Assembly (NCBI RefSeq): GCF_001368795.1
Contig: NZ_LN831198.1
Span: 2,111,502-2,153,806 of the forward strand
Length of the DNA: 42,305 nt
Source of the DNA: Paenibacillus ihuae
GTDB taxonomy: Bacteria; Bacillota; Bacilli; Paenibacillales; Paenibacillaceae
Direction: 5' to 3'
The position numbers and the translations under genes are program-made. Shown piece after piece: positions 35,446 through 42,305 of the stretch (positions are counted from its first letter, which is position 1; the number at the start of each line of letters is the position of its first letter). Under the pieces are notes generated by a model that made no database searches, was not told the DNA's origin, and saw nothing but the letters and a program-made list of their open reading frames with translations.

Positions 35446-35632
35446 ATGCTCCTCCATACTTTTCCATGTGTATTTAAAATTTATCGACACGGAAGCAGGA
35501 TTAGTGAAGAGCTATAATCCCGGTGGTCCCAAGTTTAAGCCGTCATGCCACAGGCTGGCTGAATAGCACTTGGCATATCGCTTGATAAAAAATGTCGTGT
35601 ATCTGACAAAAGGAAGAAATATCAAGAATCTA

Positions 35633-35661
35633 TTGACAATAACATAGTTATCCTATAGGAT
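35633..35661 (+). promoter_or_regulatory. Promoter with palindromic operator before the TetR gene
   Basis: TTGACA (35633-35638) and TAGGAT (35656-35661) are 17 bp apart. The perfect 12-bp palindrome ATCCTATAGGAT (35650-35661) covers the -10 and is a natural operator candidate for the TetR protein. Confidence 0.6.
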
Positions 35662-35708
35662 TTAAAAAAGACAACTGACTGACGAATCAATCGGGAGGGG
35701 GAGATGGA

Positions 35709-36341
35709 TTGCCCATAGGTGAAAACAACGAAAACATAGATCGCAGAACTCAGCTGATGCAGATCGCTTTGGAGAAGTTTGCCAGGCTGGGATATCATCA
35801 GACGAAAATATCAGACATCGTTCAAGAAGCGGGTGTAGCGCAAGGAACCTTTTACTGGCACTTTAAGAGCAAGGAAGCCATTGCGCTGGAGATTATCGAA
35901 ACGGGCAAGGAACAGCTGCTGCAAGTGATTGCCCAAGGGTATCGTCAAGATCCGGGAGATATAACGGATATGGTAAAAGCTTCAGAAGCACTGTTCCACC
36001 GGTTGTTCATTTTCGCCGCAGAGAACCGCCATCTTATGGAGATCCTCCTGATGGGAAATGGAGCCGATCAAACGATAAGGAAGCGTATTTCGGCTACCCG
36101 GAATGCGATGGAGCAAGCTTTTCGCCGCAATATAGAAAGAGCGATAGAGCTGCAAATGCTGCCTGAGGGTATAGAGGTTGAGCTTCGCGCTGCTCTGTTG
36201 ATGAGTATGTGTGACGGCTTGCTCTCACGCTGGTTATTTGGTTCCGAAGATATTCATTCTAAGGTTGCAGAGGCTTCGGCACAGCAATTAGCGAGGGAAT
36301 TGGCCAGTTTCGAATTTTACGGATTGTTGGGAAAAATATAG
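35709..36341 (+). CDS. TetR/AcrR-family transcriptional regulator
   Basis: A 210-residue regulator with the TetR N-terminal HTH (QIALEKFARLGYHQTKISDIVQEAGVAQGTFYWHFKSKEAIALEIIE, about 16-60) and a helical ligand domain. The TTG start at 35709 is supported by GGAGGGGGAG; the ATG at 35704 is out of frame and stops at once. It is first of a likely five-gene unit with an amino-acid ABC importer and OsmC (20-base gap to the next gene), and probably represses it through the palindrome over the promoter -10. Its effector may be the imported solute or an oxidant-related signal; neither is shown. Confidence 0.9.
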   Translation: MPIGENNENIDRRTQLMQIALEKFARLGYHQTKISDIVQEAGVAQGTFYWHFKSKEAIALEIIETGKEQLLQVIAQGYRQDPGDITDMVKASEALFHRLFIFAAENRHLMEILLMGNGADQTIRKRISATRNAMEQAFRRNIERAIELQMLPEGIEVELRAALLMSMCDGLLSRWLFGSEDIHSKVAEASAQQLARELASFEFYGLLGKI

Positions 36342-36361
36342 ATATAGGGAGAGAAACAATA

Positions 36362-37183
36362 ATGATAAAACGTAAATTTGCTATGGTTACAATAACTGCT
36401 CTGGCAGTGTTCGGTCTGGTTCTAAGCGCTTGCGGTGGGAATTCAGACTCGGGAACTACGGCTGCGAATGAACTGGAACAAATTAAAAAAGCGGGCGTGA
36501 TCAAGGTCGGTACCATGGGAACCTATCCGCCGTATACCTTTTTAAATGACAAGAAAGAAGTAGACGGTTTTGACCCTGATATCGCCAAGGAAATTGCCAA
36601 ACGTCTTGGAGTGACAGCAGAATTCACGACTCAGGATTTCTCCGGGCTGATCCCAAGTCTGCAAGCGGAGAAATTCGACATCGTGATTAGCCAGGTTACA
36701 ATTACTGATGAACGTAAGAAGCAAATTGATTTCACGGATTCTTACATCACGAACAATGTCAAAATTATCGTCAATACTAAAAATACTGATATCACAAAGC
36801 TGGAAGATTTCAAAGGGAAAACGATTGGGGTGGGGCTCGGAACGAACGATGAAACCTACCTGCGTACCGAAGTGCTGCCAAAAGTAGGTGATTTCAAGAT
36901 CAAGACGTATGATGATGTGATTACCTCACTGAAGGATCTGGATGCAGGACGGATTGATGCGACCATTAATAATCTGTATGCCTTGAAACCGATTGTGGAT
37001 GAGAATGGCTTCCAGATTAAAGCGGTGGGCGAACCAATCAAATCCGATATGGCGGGTGTTGCTCTTCGCCAGGATAATGCAGAGCTTCGGGATGCCATGA
37101 ATAAAGCCTTGGCAGATATGAAGGCAGACGGCACATACGACACTCTTTTTCAGAAATGGTTCAATGAAACACCTGCAAAATAA
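36362..37183 (+). CDS. Polar amino acid ABC transporter binding lipoprotein
   Basis: A 273-residue family 3 solute-binding protein. Lipobox LSAC (Cys24); mature domain with IKKAGVIKVGTMGTYPPYTF, GFDPDIAKEIAKRLGV, FSGLIPSLQAEKFDIVISQVTITDERKKQIDFTDSYI and LDAGRIDATINNLYAL. Such receptors bind amino acids or derivatives such as cystine, glutamine or arginine. GGGAGAG lies upstream of the ATG. Followed directly by its permease and ATPase, so the importer is complete. A sulfur amino acid is suggested only by the OsmC neighbour. Confidence 0.93.
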   Translation: MIKRKFAMVTITALAVFGLVLSACGGNSDSGTTAANELEQIKKAGVIKVGTMGTYPPYTFLNDKKEVDGFDPDIAKEIAKRLGVTAEFTTQDFSGLIPSLQAEKFDIVISQVTITDERKKQIDFTDSYITNNVKIIVNTKNTDITKLEDFKGKTIGVGLGTNDETYLRTEVLPKVGDFKIKTYDDVITSLKDLDAGRIDATINNLYALKPIVDENGFQIKAVGEPIKSDMAGVALRQDNAELRDAMNKALADMKADGTYDTLFQKWFNETPAK

Positions 37184-37225
37184 ATGTTGGAGCGTGCGCC
37201 TTACGGCGGGAAGGGGGTAGGTTTA

Positions 37226-37870
37226 ATGCAACTCGTATTCGACAATCTGCCCTTCTTGCTGAAGGGCGCCGGTTACACTTTACTGTTGACGATTGTCTCT
37301 ATGTTCTTCGGTCTGATGATCGGACTAGTGGTAGCAATCGCCCGCCTCAAAGGGAATCCGCCGATTCGGTGGATTGCCCGTTTCTATGTATCGGTCATCC
37401 GCGGGACACCGCTCCTTGTTCAGATTGTTATCATATATTATGGACTTGTAGATTACGGGATTACGCTTGGTTCCCTGACAGCAGCCTATATTGCGCTCAG
37501 TGTAAATGCCGGGGCTTACTTGTCTGAGACGTTCCGTGGAGCCATTCTGTCGGTTCCGAAGGGACAACTGGAGGCTGCTTATTCAACCGGAATGACGCCA
37601 TGGCAGGCGATGCGCAGAATTGTGCTGCCGCAGGCCATGCGTATTGCTATTCCACCTATGGGAAATACGTTCATTGGTATGCTGAAGGAGACCTCACTCG
37701 TTTCAGTAATCACGGTCAGCGAACTCCTGCGTCAAGCACAGCTTCTCATTGCCCAGTATTATCAATATATGCCTTTTTATCTGGGGATCGGTGTGATGTA
37801 TTGGATTATGAGTACAGGGCTGGCCTTCATCCTGGAGCGGTTCGAACGCAGATTGGCCAAAGCTTATTGA
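37226..37870 (+). CDS. Polar amino acid ABC transporter permease
   Basis: A 214-residue HisM/GlnP-type permease: about five helices, N-terminal LPFLLKGAGYTLLLTIVSMFFGLMIGLVVAIARL, the FYVSVIRGTPLLVQIVIIYYGL segment and the EAA loop EAAYSTGMTPWQAMRRIVLPQAMRIAIPPMGNTFIGMLKETSLVSVI. ATG at 37226 (AGGTTT and G-rich run upstream) gives the usual short start MQLVFDNLPFLLKG; the in-frame start at 37184 abuts the previous stop and adds an atypical Gly-rich stretch. Second gene of the importer. Confidence 0.92.
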   Translation: MQLVFDNLPFLLKGAGYTLLLTIVSMFFGLMIGLVVAIARLKGNPPIRWIARFYVSVIRGTPLLVQIVIIYYGLVDYGITLGSLTAAYIALSVNAGAYLSETFRGAILSVPKGQLEAAYSTGMTPWQAMRRIVLPQAMRIAIPPMGNTFIGMLKETSLVSVITVSELLRQAQLLIAQYYQYMPFYLGIGVMYWIMSTGLAFILERFERRLAKAY

Positions 37871-37889
37871 ACATGGAGATGACGTTAAC

Positions 37890-38636
37890 ATGATAACGAC
37901 TACAGGCTTATCGAAGCATTTTCAGGATCATGAAGTGCTGAAGGGCATTAATATACAAGTGGCAGCACAGGATATTGTCGTTGTCCTGGGACCGAGCGGT
38001 TCCGGCAAAAGCACATTACTTCGCTGCTTAAATGGTTTGGAGGACATCTCAGGCGGCAGCTTTGAAGTAAATGGGATTGTGGTAGATGCCACTGCCTCCA
38101 GACGTTTGCGTCAGCAGGCCACCCGGAATATCCGTAAGCAGAGCGGGATGGTGTTCCAGCAATTTAATCTATATCCGCACAAAACAGCGCTCGGCAATGT
38201 GATTGAAGGTCTGATCACCGTGAAGAAGCTGCCGAAGGAACAGGCTGTAGCTATAGGCCGGAAGCTTCTGGACCGCGTTGGACTGGCAGATCGTGAAGAA
38301 TATTATCCTTCCCGGCTCTCCGGCGGGCAGCAACAAAGAGTGGCGATTGCCCGTTCTCTGGCGATGGAACCCGCAGTAATGTTATTCGATGAACCCACTT
38401 CTGCGCTTGATCCTGAGCTTGTGGGTGAGGTGCTGAGCGTGATGCGTGAGCTGGCTCAGGAGGGAATGACTATGCTGGTCGTATCACACGAGATGAAGTT
38501 TGCCCGTGAAGTGGCGACCAAAATCATTTTAATGGCAGACGGTCATATTATCGAGGAAGCGGCTCCGCAGCGGTTTTTTGAAGATCCCCAGGAGGAACGG
38601 ACACGCAGATTCTTGCATCAAATCAACGAAATTTAA
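37890..38636 (+). CDS. Polar amino acid ABC transporter ATP-binding protein
   Basis: A 248-residue GlnQ/TcyC-type ATPase: Walker A GPSGSGKST (33-41), Q-loop MVFQQFNLYPHKTALGN, signature LSGGQQQRVAIARSL, Walker B AVMLFDEPTSALDPELVGEVL, H-loop VVSHEMKFAREVA. Energises the permease just upstream; 19 bases separate the genes. Confidence 0.95.
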   Translation: MITTTGLSKHFQDHEVLKGINIQVAAQDIVVVLGPSGSGKSTLLRCLNGLEDISGGSFEVNGIVVDATASRRLRQQATRNIRKQSGMVFQQFNLYPHKTALGNVIEGLITVKKLPKEQAVAIGRKLLDRVGLADREEYYPSRLSGGQQQRVAIARSLAMEPAVMLFDEPTSALDPELVGEVLSVMRELAQEGMTMLVVSHEMKFAREVATKIILMADGHIIEEAAPQRFFEDPQEERTRRFLHQINEI

Positions 38637-38653
38637 GGAAGAAGGTAAATATA

Positions 38654-39088
38654 ATGAAAGTATCGACCATTTGGAAAGGCAAACGGATGTTTGATTCAAC
38701 CGGTCCTTCCGGCTATTCCGTGGGGATGGATGCAACTCCTAAATACGGCGGTAACGGCGAAGGCATGACTCCGATGGAATTGCTGCTAGCAGGGTTAGGA
38801 GGCTGCATGGGTATCGATATCACAATGATTTTGGACCGGTTCCTACCGGAAATCACACGACTCGAAATTGAAGCAGATGGAACCCGCAAGGAAGCGAATC
38901 CTTCCGGATTTACAGCGATTGATCTGTTTTTTCATATTGATGGGAATGTCCCCGATTACCGGCTCTGGAAAGCCATCCTGATGGCTGAGGAGAAGTACTG
39001 TGCCGTCTCGGATTCGCTTAAGGCAGAGATTCACCCCCATCTAATCCTCAATGGAGTGGAAGTAGAGAAACCAGAGAAAACAAGCTAA
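38654..39088 (+). CDS. OsmC/Ohr-family peroxiredoxin-like protein
   Basis: A 144-residue OsmC-family protein with both redox cysteines: Cys51 in LAGLGGCMGIDI and Cys116 in EEKYCAVSDSL, the latter being the conserved resolving site; the intervening 'RFLPEITRLEIEADGTRK' region is typical. It reduces organic peroxides with thiol donors. It ends the TetR-ABC operon (17-base gap), pairing amino-acid uptake with thiol peroxide defence. GGAAGAAGG precedes the ATG. No strong terminator follows. Confidence 0.9.
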   Translation: MKVSTIWKGKRMFDSTGPSGYSVGMDATPKYGGNGEGMTPMELLLAGLGGCMGIDITMILDRFLPEITRLEIEADGTRKEANPSGFTAIDLFFHIDGNVPDYRLWKAILMAEEKYCAVSDSLKAEIHPHLILNGVEVEKPEKTS

Positions 39089-39285
39089 GGCTTGGATTGG
39101 ACTGAACCAAGAGCTTTATGTGTACTCAATGTCTCCCATGCCTAAATCCTGCAAAGCGAGAGGATACATCACACGAAGCTGCTCTGTAACTACTATCCGA
39201 CCCGCTTCGGCTCATTTGTGAGACGACTGTTGACTTGAGATATTTCTTGGCATTCTGTACGAACCCTACATGGATATAACTCCAG
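39089..39285. other. Non-coding stretch after the OsmC gene
   Basis: No coding frame could be supported; an imperfect hairpin after the OsmC stop (CTTGG with CCAAG, about 39092-39110) is a weak terminator candidate. Confidence 0.3.
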
Positions 39286-39320
39286 CACAAAAGGCCCGCG
39301 CATGGCGCGGGCTCTTTGTG
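39286..39320. terminator. Terminator hairpin adjoining a rhodanese remnant
   Basis: GCCCGCGC (39294-39301) pairs with GCGCGGGC (39305-39312), extended by CACAAA/TTTGTG. Closely similar to the hairpin at 27571-27607. Confidence 0.8.
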
Positions 39321-39324
39321 TTGA

Positions 39325-39376
39325 CTATTCCCCCGTAGCCACCTGATTCTCCTCATAACTAATCCAGTCACTCCAG
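39325..39376 (-). pseudogene. Rhodanese C-terminal remnant
   Basis: On the minus strand the bases read [17 protein letters not shown] followed by a stop, the C-terminus of a 3-mercaptopyruvate/thiosulfate sulfurtransferase. Nearly the same end ([18 protein letters not shown]) closes the other remnant at 41452. Only these 17 codons survive, directly before the hairpin at 39286. Confidence 0.75.
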
Positions 39377-39419
39377 CTGGATCACTATCAAAACTTCTTT
39401 CAGAGATAACTCTTGAACG

Positions 39420-39660
39420 CCGCGTCGTTTTTCGCATTCAGAAAATGACAAGGTACGCCGGCAGCCGCTAGCGCCTCTGCCATGCTGGCAGCCGCTAGCG
39501 CCTCTGCCATGCTGGCAGCCGCTAGCGCCTCTGCCAGCATGGCAGACTCCTCGACGCTTGAAGTGCCAATGAGAGTTGGACGTCCCGCCCTATGGATGGA
39601 CGTGATTTCTTGTACAAGCCCCTTGAGTTTGGCTTTTTTTTGGGTGTAAATCCGGTGCGG
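39420..39660 (-). pseudogene. secA-family gene fragment
   Basis: The minus strand reads HRIYTQKKAKLKGLVQEITSIHRAGRPTLIGTSSVEESAMLAEALAA...GVPCHFLNAKNDAA, matching residues about 400-465 of the SecA2-like protein (plus-strand bases 33218-33397) with many base differences. Both flanks break off abruptly. It carries an expanded 27-bp tandem repeat absent from the intact gene. The differences suggest an old copy or the remains of a second secA2-like gene rather than a recent duplication. Confidence 0.85.
39463..39543. repeat. 27-bp tandem repeat, three copies
   Basis: Three near-identical 27-base units encode the nonapeptide AEALAAASM in frame on the minus strand; the last copy ends AEALAAAG as in the intact SecA2. 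Expansion is in multiples of three, so the frame is kept. Confidence 0.85.
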
Positions 39661-39661
39661 G

Positions 39662-39780
39662 TCAAGCTGATTACGCAAAACAGGAAGGAATATGATGATG
39701 GCAAGCTGTTTGACACACTGTCTGACCCGGAGGTATGGCGCATGCTCACCAAGCGGACCCGGCAAAGATTGCAAGCTTGA
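39662..39780 (+). pseudogene. 3' end fragment of an unrecognised gene
   Basis: Beyond the secA breakpoint the plus strand reads LITQNRKEYDDGKLFDTLSDPEVWRMLTKRTRQRLQA and a stop. The composition looks protein-coding but the upstream part is antisense secA, so only a C-terminal tail survives. Family not recognised. Confidence 0.4.
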
Positions 39781-39975
39781 TCAAGCTGAACGTAATATCG
39801 GATGACAAAATCAGGCATACCTGTTCTTTAAAGACCGTCACATTGTTGCAAGTAGATAAACAATAGGCAGATGGAATCGTTTGCGCTAAAATAAGAGATA
39901 TGATGCGGAAGCGTTGCGGGAGGTATAGCAATAACCTCTAGAATAAGGGACATGGCGCGGATACTGTGAATTTGA

Positions 39976-39989
39976 TGAAAGCGTTTAAC
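39976..39989. promoter_or_regulatory. cre-like site before the esterase gene
   Basis: TGAAAGCGTTTAAC matches the CcpA cre consensus TGWAANCGNTNWCA except at the last two positions; it lies 20 bases before the start. The 200 bases upstream hold no gene. Confidence 0.35.
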
Positions 39990-40009
39990 TATTAAGAGGA
40001 GGAGACTGG

Positions 40010-41158
40010 ATGATCAAGAATTGGATTTACAAGTGCAGTTGCTGGGGACTTATAGCATTATTAATGTTAGCACTCACAGGTTGTATGAAAGAACAGGAGC
40101 CAACCGCTGTTCAGCCTTCGCCAACCCTGGAGGGAAATGCTGCTCCAGATGAAACCAAAGGTACAGTGAGCATAGAGAAACTCGGGGAACGGAGAATCTT
40201 TGTTTACCTGCCGCCTGGTTATGAAACCGGCGAAGACCGTTATCCTGTAGTGTATATGAACGACGGGCGGAATGTGTTTAATACCGGCACCAGTTCTTTT
40301 AATAAAGAATGGCTGGTTGACAAGAAGGTAGACCAGCTTGTTAAAGACGGCAAGATGGAGAAGGTAATTGTAATTGCAGTCGATGCAGGCGAAGGCTCAG
40401 ACCGGGGGAATGAGTATGTCCCTTTCCCTAATGATTCTATTCCTACGGATGGAACCGGGGCGGAGGAATTTACCCGCTATTTTATTGAAACCGTCATTCC
40501 CTTTGCGGATTCAACATACAGAACGATCCCAGACAGGGACCACCGGATGATCATGGGCTCTTCATTTGGCGGAGTGCAGGCGTTCTGGATGGGCTATCAC
40601 CATCCTGAGACTTTCTCGATGATCGGTGCGCTGTCCGCCTCCACATGGGTAGCTAACGGACAAGCGTATGAAGATTGGGCGCAAGAAACCGGAAAGCCGG
40701 ATGTGAAGATTTGGCTGGATATGGGAGCTGAGGAAGAAATGGTAATCGATCCACTGGTAGATTTACTTTTGTCGAAGGGATTTAAATATGGGCAGGATTT
40801 ATTTTTTCAGATGGATCCTATTGGTGAGCATAACGAGATTTCCTGGTCCAGACGAGTACATAGTCCACTGATCATGTTCGCCGGGAAAGCACCCGGTCAA
40901 GCGGTTAAGCTGGAAGTAAGCGACTATTTGTCAATTTCAGGGATGGGGGAATCTTATCTCCGCCTCAATCCGGTAGCAACCATGGACAATGAAATGGATT
41001 ATTCTGTCTCCTTCGAAGCCTCATACAAGGTGCTGAATTCCGAGGTTGGACAGGTGGATCCATCAGGGAAAGTGACCTTTTTGAAACAGGAAGATTTGCG
41101 TGTTGAAGTTACATATCAAGGGATGACTCAGTTGTATGACATAGATAATGATCGTTAG
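40010..41158 (+). CDS. Esterase lipoprotein, Fes/IroE-like alpha/beta hydrolase
   Basis: A 382-residue lipoprotein (lipobox LTGC, Cys25). The esterase-D/enterochelin-esterase-like domain spans about 50-295: RRIFVYLPPGYETGEDRYPVVYMNDGRNVF, nucleophile elbow GSSFGG (Ser185), and His in GEHNEISWSRR (about 281). Residues about 300-382 form a beta-rich Big2-like module (AVKLEVSDYLSISGMGESYLRL...SFEASYKVLNSEVGQVDPSGKVTFLKQ). Relatives hydrolyse siderophore trilactones or other esters; with iron genes nearby, release of iron from ferric siderophore outside the cell is possible but not shown (no Fur box seen). GAGGAGGAG precedes the ATG. Intact between decayed regions. Confidence 0.87.
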   Translation: MIKNWIYKCSCWGLIALLMLALTGCMKEQEPTAVQPSPTLEGNAAPDETKGTVSIEKLGERRIFVYLPPGYETGEDRYPVVYMNDGRNVFNTGTSSFNKEWLVDKKVDQLVKDGKMEKVIVIAVDAGEGSDRGNEYVPFPNDSIPTDGTGAEEFTRYFIETVIPFADSTYRTIPDRDHRMIMGSSFGGVQAFWMGYHHPETFSMIGALSASTWVANGQAYEDWAQETGKPDVKIWLDMGAEEEMVIDPLVDLLLSKGFKYGQDLFFQMDPIGEHNEISWSRRVHSPLIMFAGKAPGQAVKLEVSDYLSISGMGESYLRLNPVATMDNEMDYSVSFEASYKVLNSEVGQVDPSGKVTFLKQEDLRVEVTYQGMTQLYDIDNDR

Positions 41159-41374
41159 GCAACCCTTGGCATTACACCCAAAGTCAACAGTAGTTGTGTA
41201 CAAGAAGTTCCGATCTTCTCTGTCATGCAACAAGTCATCCGCGTCATTTTACCGCCCGACGATACCCAAGCATTCAACACCAGCCTATTTCAGTTGCTAT
41301 CGAGTCGATGTTTCTAGGTATTTTGCAACTATTTTCTTCGACTTCTTATTTGCAGATTGTTTGCAAAAGAACCC
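41159..41374. other. Non-coding stretch after the esterase gene
   Basis: No gene, repeat or insertion-sequence end could be supported. Short frames on the plus strand here lack ribosome sites and any family pattern. Confidence 0.3.
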
Positions 41375-41419
41375 AAAAAGGACTGAAGAGGGTGACTAAG
41401 TTCGACCCTCTTACAGTCC
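41375..41419 (-). terminator. Terminator of the decayed rhodanese gene
   Basis: GGACTGAAGAGGGT (41380-41393) pairs with GACCCTCTTACAGTCC-side bases 41405-41419 with one bulge; the minus strand continues CCTTTTTGG. It shows that a full gene once ended here. Confidence 0.8.
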
Positions 41420-41451
41420 ATAAACCTGTTTCTCAAAGTTCCTCGTGGTTC

Positions 41452-41860
41452 TTATTCTTCCCAAGTAGCCACTGCATTCTCCTCATACGAAATCCAATCA
41501 CTCCAGCTTCCCGCATACAGCCGCACATTTGTATACCCGGCCTTTTCGAGCGCCAGCACATTCGGGCAGGCGCTCACGCCGGACGCGCAGTATACCACGA
41601 TCTCCGCTTCTTCGTCGATTCCTTCGAAGTGCTTCTCCAGTTCCTCCGCGCTTTTCTACGAGCCGTCTTCGTTCAGCAGGTCTTTCCAGAAGAAATTGAC
41701 CGCTCCCGGAATATGGACGCCGACCGGGTCCAACGTCTCGCTTCGCACCTGATCGAATGAGCCGCTTCGGGCTTCGACAGATCCTCCGGAATCCAGATGC
41801 GTTCCACGCTGTCTTGAACGTCCGGACTGACTGGACGACTCCGCGACACCAACCACATAC
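41452..41860 (-). pseudogene. Rhodanese/3-mercaptopyruvate sulfurtransferase pseudogene
   Basis: The minus strand reads ...LDPVGVHIPGAVNFFWKDLLNEDGS, then TAG, then [67 protein letters not shown] and a stop at 41452. HIPGA and the active-site loop CASGVSA are those of two-domain sulfurtransferases, which move sulfur from thiosulfate or mercaptopyruvate to thiols. The TAG is in frame and probably replaces TGG. Upstream the similarity fades about 41800 and the N-terminal domain is missing, so the gene is dead by truncation and nonsense mutation. Confidence 0.85.
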
Positions 41861-41884
41861 GATCGCCTTGTCGAGGCAGGCTTC

Positions 41885-42305
41885 TTACGTCCCTATAAAT
41901 TCGTCTAGAAAAGAATAAAAAAGGTCGGGATCGCTCACATGCACATTATGATCCGAACCCGGCATTTCGCGCGCGGTACAGTCGGCAATCCGGGCCTGCG
42001 CCTTTTCCCAGACTTCGTCCGGCATACTTTCGCCGTCACGCGCCCGAACCAGCAGCACGGGACACGTAATCTCGGACAGCCGCCCGTACCAGTCGACGTT
42101 GTAGGCAATGTTCGCAGCCATGGCTTGACCGCTGAACATCATTCGGTAGCCGTCGGGCGTTTCGATCAGACTGTTCATGAAATAATCGACTGCAAAAACG
42201 CTCTCCAGCTCCTCGCGCATAAATTGACGGGCTTCGGCAAGATCGGAAAACGGAAGCGGCCAACCGCCCGTCAACGGATCTATATGAGAAATCTCTTCCA
42301 GCGGC
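41885..42305 (-). CDS. Alpha/beta hydrolase, C-terminal part (cut by window edge)
   Basis: The frame is open to the window edge (LEEISHIDPLTGGWP...), so the true start is outside. The visible 139 residues include the cap region and the C-terminal motif CPVLLVRARDGESMPDEVWEKAQARIADCTAREMPGSDHNVHVSDPDLFYSFLDEFIGT, with the acid residue region RARDGE and catalytic His in DHNV. Substrate unknown. The stop lies 25 bases before the decayed rhodanese sequence. Confidence 0.85.
   Translation of the reverse strand, partial: PLEEISHIDPLTGGWPLPFSDLAEARQFMREELESVFAVDYFMNSLIETPDGYRMMFSGQAMAANIAYNVDWYGRLSEITCPVLLVRARDGESMPDEVWEKAQARIADCTAREMPGSDHNVHVSDPDLFYSFLDEFIGT

Noticed and set aside
39463..39543. 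Repeat array considered as CRISPR
   Set aside because: Units are directly adjacent without spacers, only three copies, and translate in frame with SecA.
41148..41760. Plus-strand frames across the esterase tail and rhodanese remnant
   Set aside because: Antisense to a clear rhodanese sequence or in non-coding DNA; no family pattern.
39286..42305. Mobile element or genomic island borders
   Set aside because: No terminal inverted repeats, target duplications, transposase or integrase frames, or tRNA could be found.

Overview
The window reads as a chromosomal stretch of a Paenibacillus-like Firmicute. This is inferred from the mixed ~45-50% GC, strong AGGAGG ribosome sites, TTG/GTG starts, sigma-A promoters, many hairpin-plus-T-run terminators, lipoprotein signal peptides, a C-terminal copper-amine-oxidase-type stalk domain on an exported protein, and a purine riboswitch. 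No rRNA, tRNA, CRISPR array, phage module or intact IS element was seen.

Layout. (1) 1-2.7 kb: meso-diaminopimelate dehydrogenase (ddh) converging on a glutamate dehydrogenase (gdhA) broken by one extra G in a G7 tract. (2) 2.9-5.9 kb: Sua5/YwlC tRNA-modification enzyme and a secreted RCC1-repeat protein. (3) 5.9-7.1 kb: a purine riboswitch with a mutually exclusive terminator upstream of an EamA/DMT transporter; the geometry predicts a ligand-ON switch. (4) 7.1-8.8 kb: two cupins divergent from a Crp/Fnr regulator, with a Fur-box-like site and an 18-bp palindrome between them. (5) 9-15.2 kb: an LCM-type methyltransferase, then a two-component system and an FtsX-type ABC transporter; four half-sites at 11-bp intervals precede the ABC genes. 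(6) 15.4-20.5 kb: Fur-boxed iron-siderophore-type binding protein without a lipobox, an SDR, a SpoIIAA/STAS-like small protein, and a 794-residue protein carrying two isoprenoid-synthase-like halves. (7) 20.6-25.1 kb: tight four-gene operon (small membrane protein, XRE regulator, DUF4386 protein, alpha/beta hydrolase) and a membrane-anchored serine hydrolase. (8) 25.3-27.5 kb: lipoprotein amidohydrolase plus LacI regulator with two near-identical operators 414 bp apart, one inside the coding sequence. (9) 27.6-32 kb: DUF975 protein, FhuF-like reductase, siderophore-binding lipoprotein, and an AraC regulator fused to a binding-protein domain (Btr-like). (10) 32.3-35.5 kb: stand-alone SecA2-like ATPase and a PilZ protein. 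(11) 35.7-39.1 kb: TetR regulator, polar-amino-acid ABC importer and OsmC peroxidase. (12) 39.1-42.3 kb: a degraded zone holding a secA fragment with a 27-bp tandem repeat, two rhodanese remnants, an intact Fes/IroE-like esterase lipoprotein, and an edge-truncated alpha/beta hydrolase.

Iron is a recurring theme. Three Fur-box-like sites (about 7969, 15395, 30329) precede the Crp/cupin locus and two binding proteins; the FhuF-like reductase, the Btr-like regulator and the esterase fit ferric-siderophore capture, release and sensing. No siderophore permease or ATPase lies here, so they would have to be encoded elsewhere. All functional statements come from reading motifs in the sequence; no database search was run.
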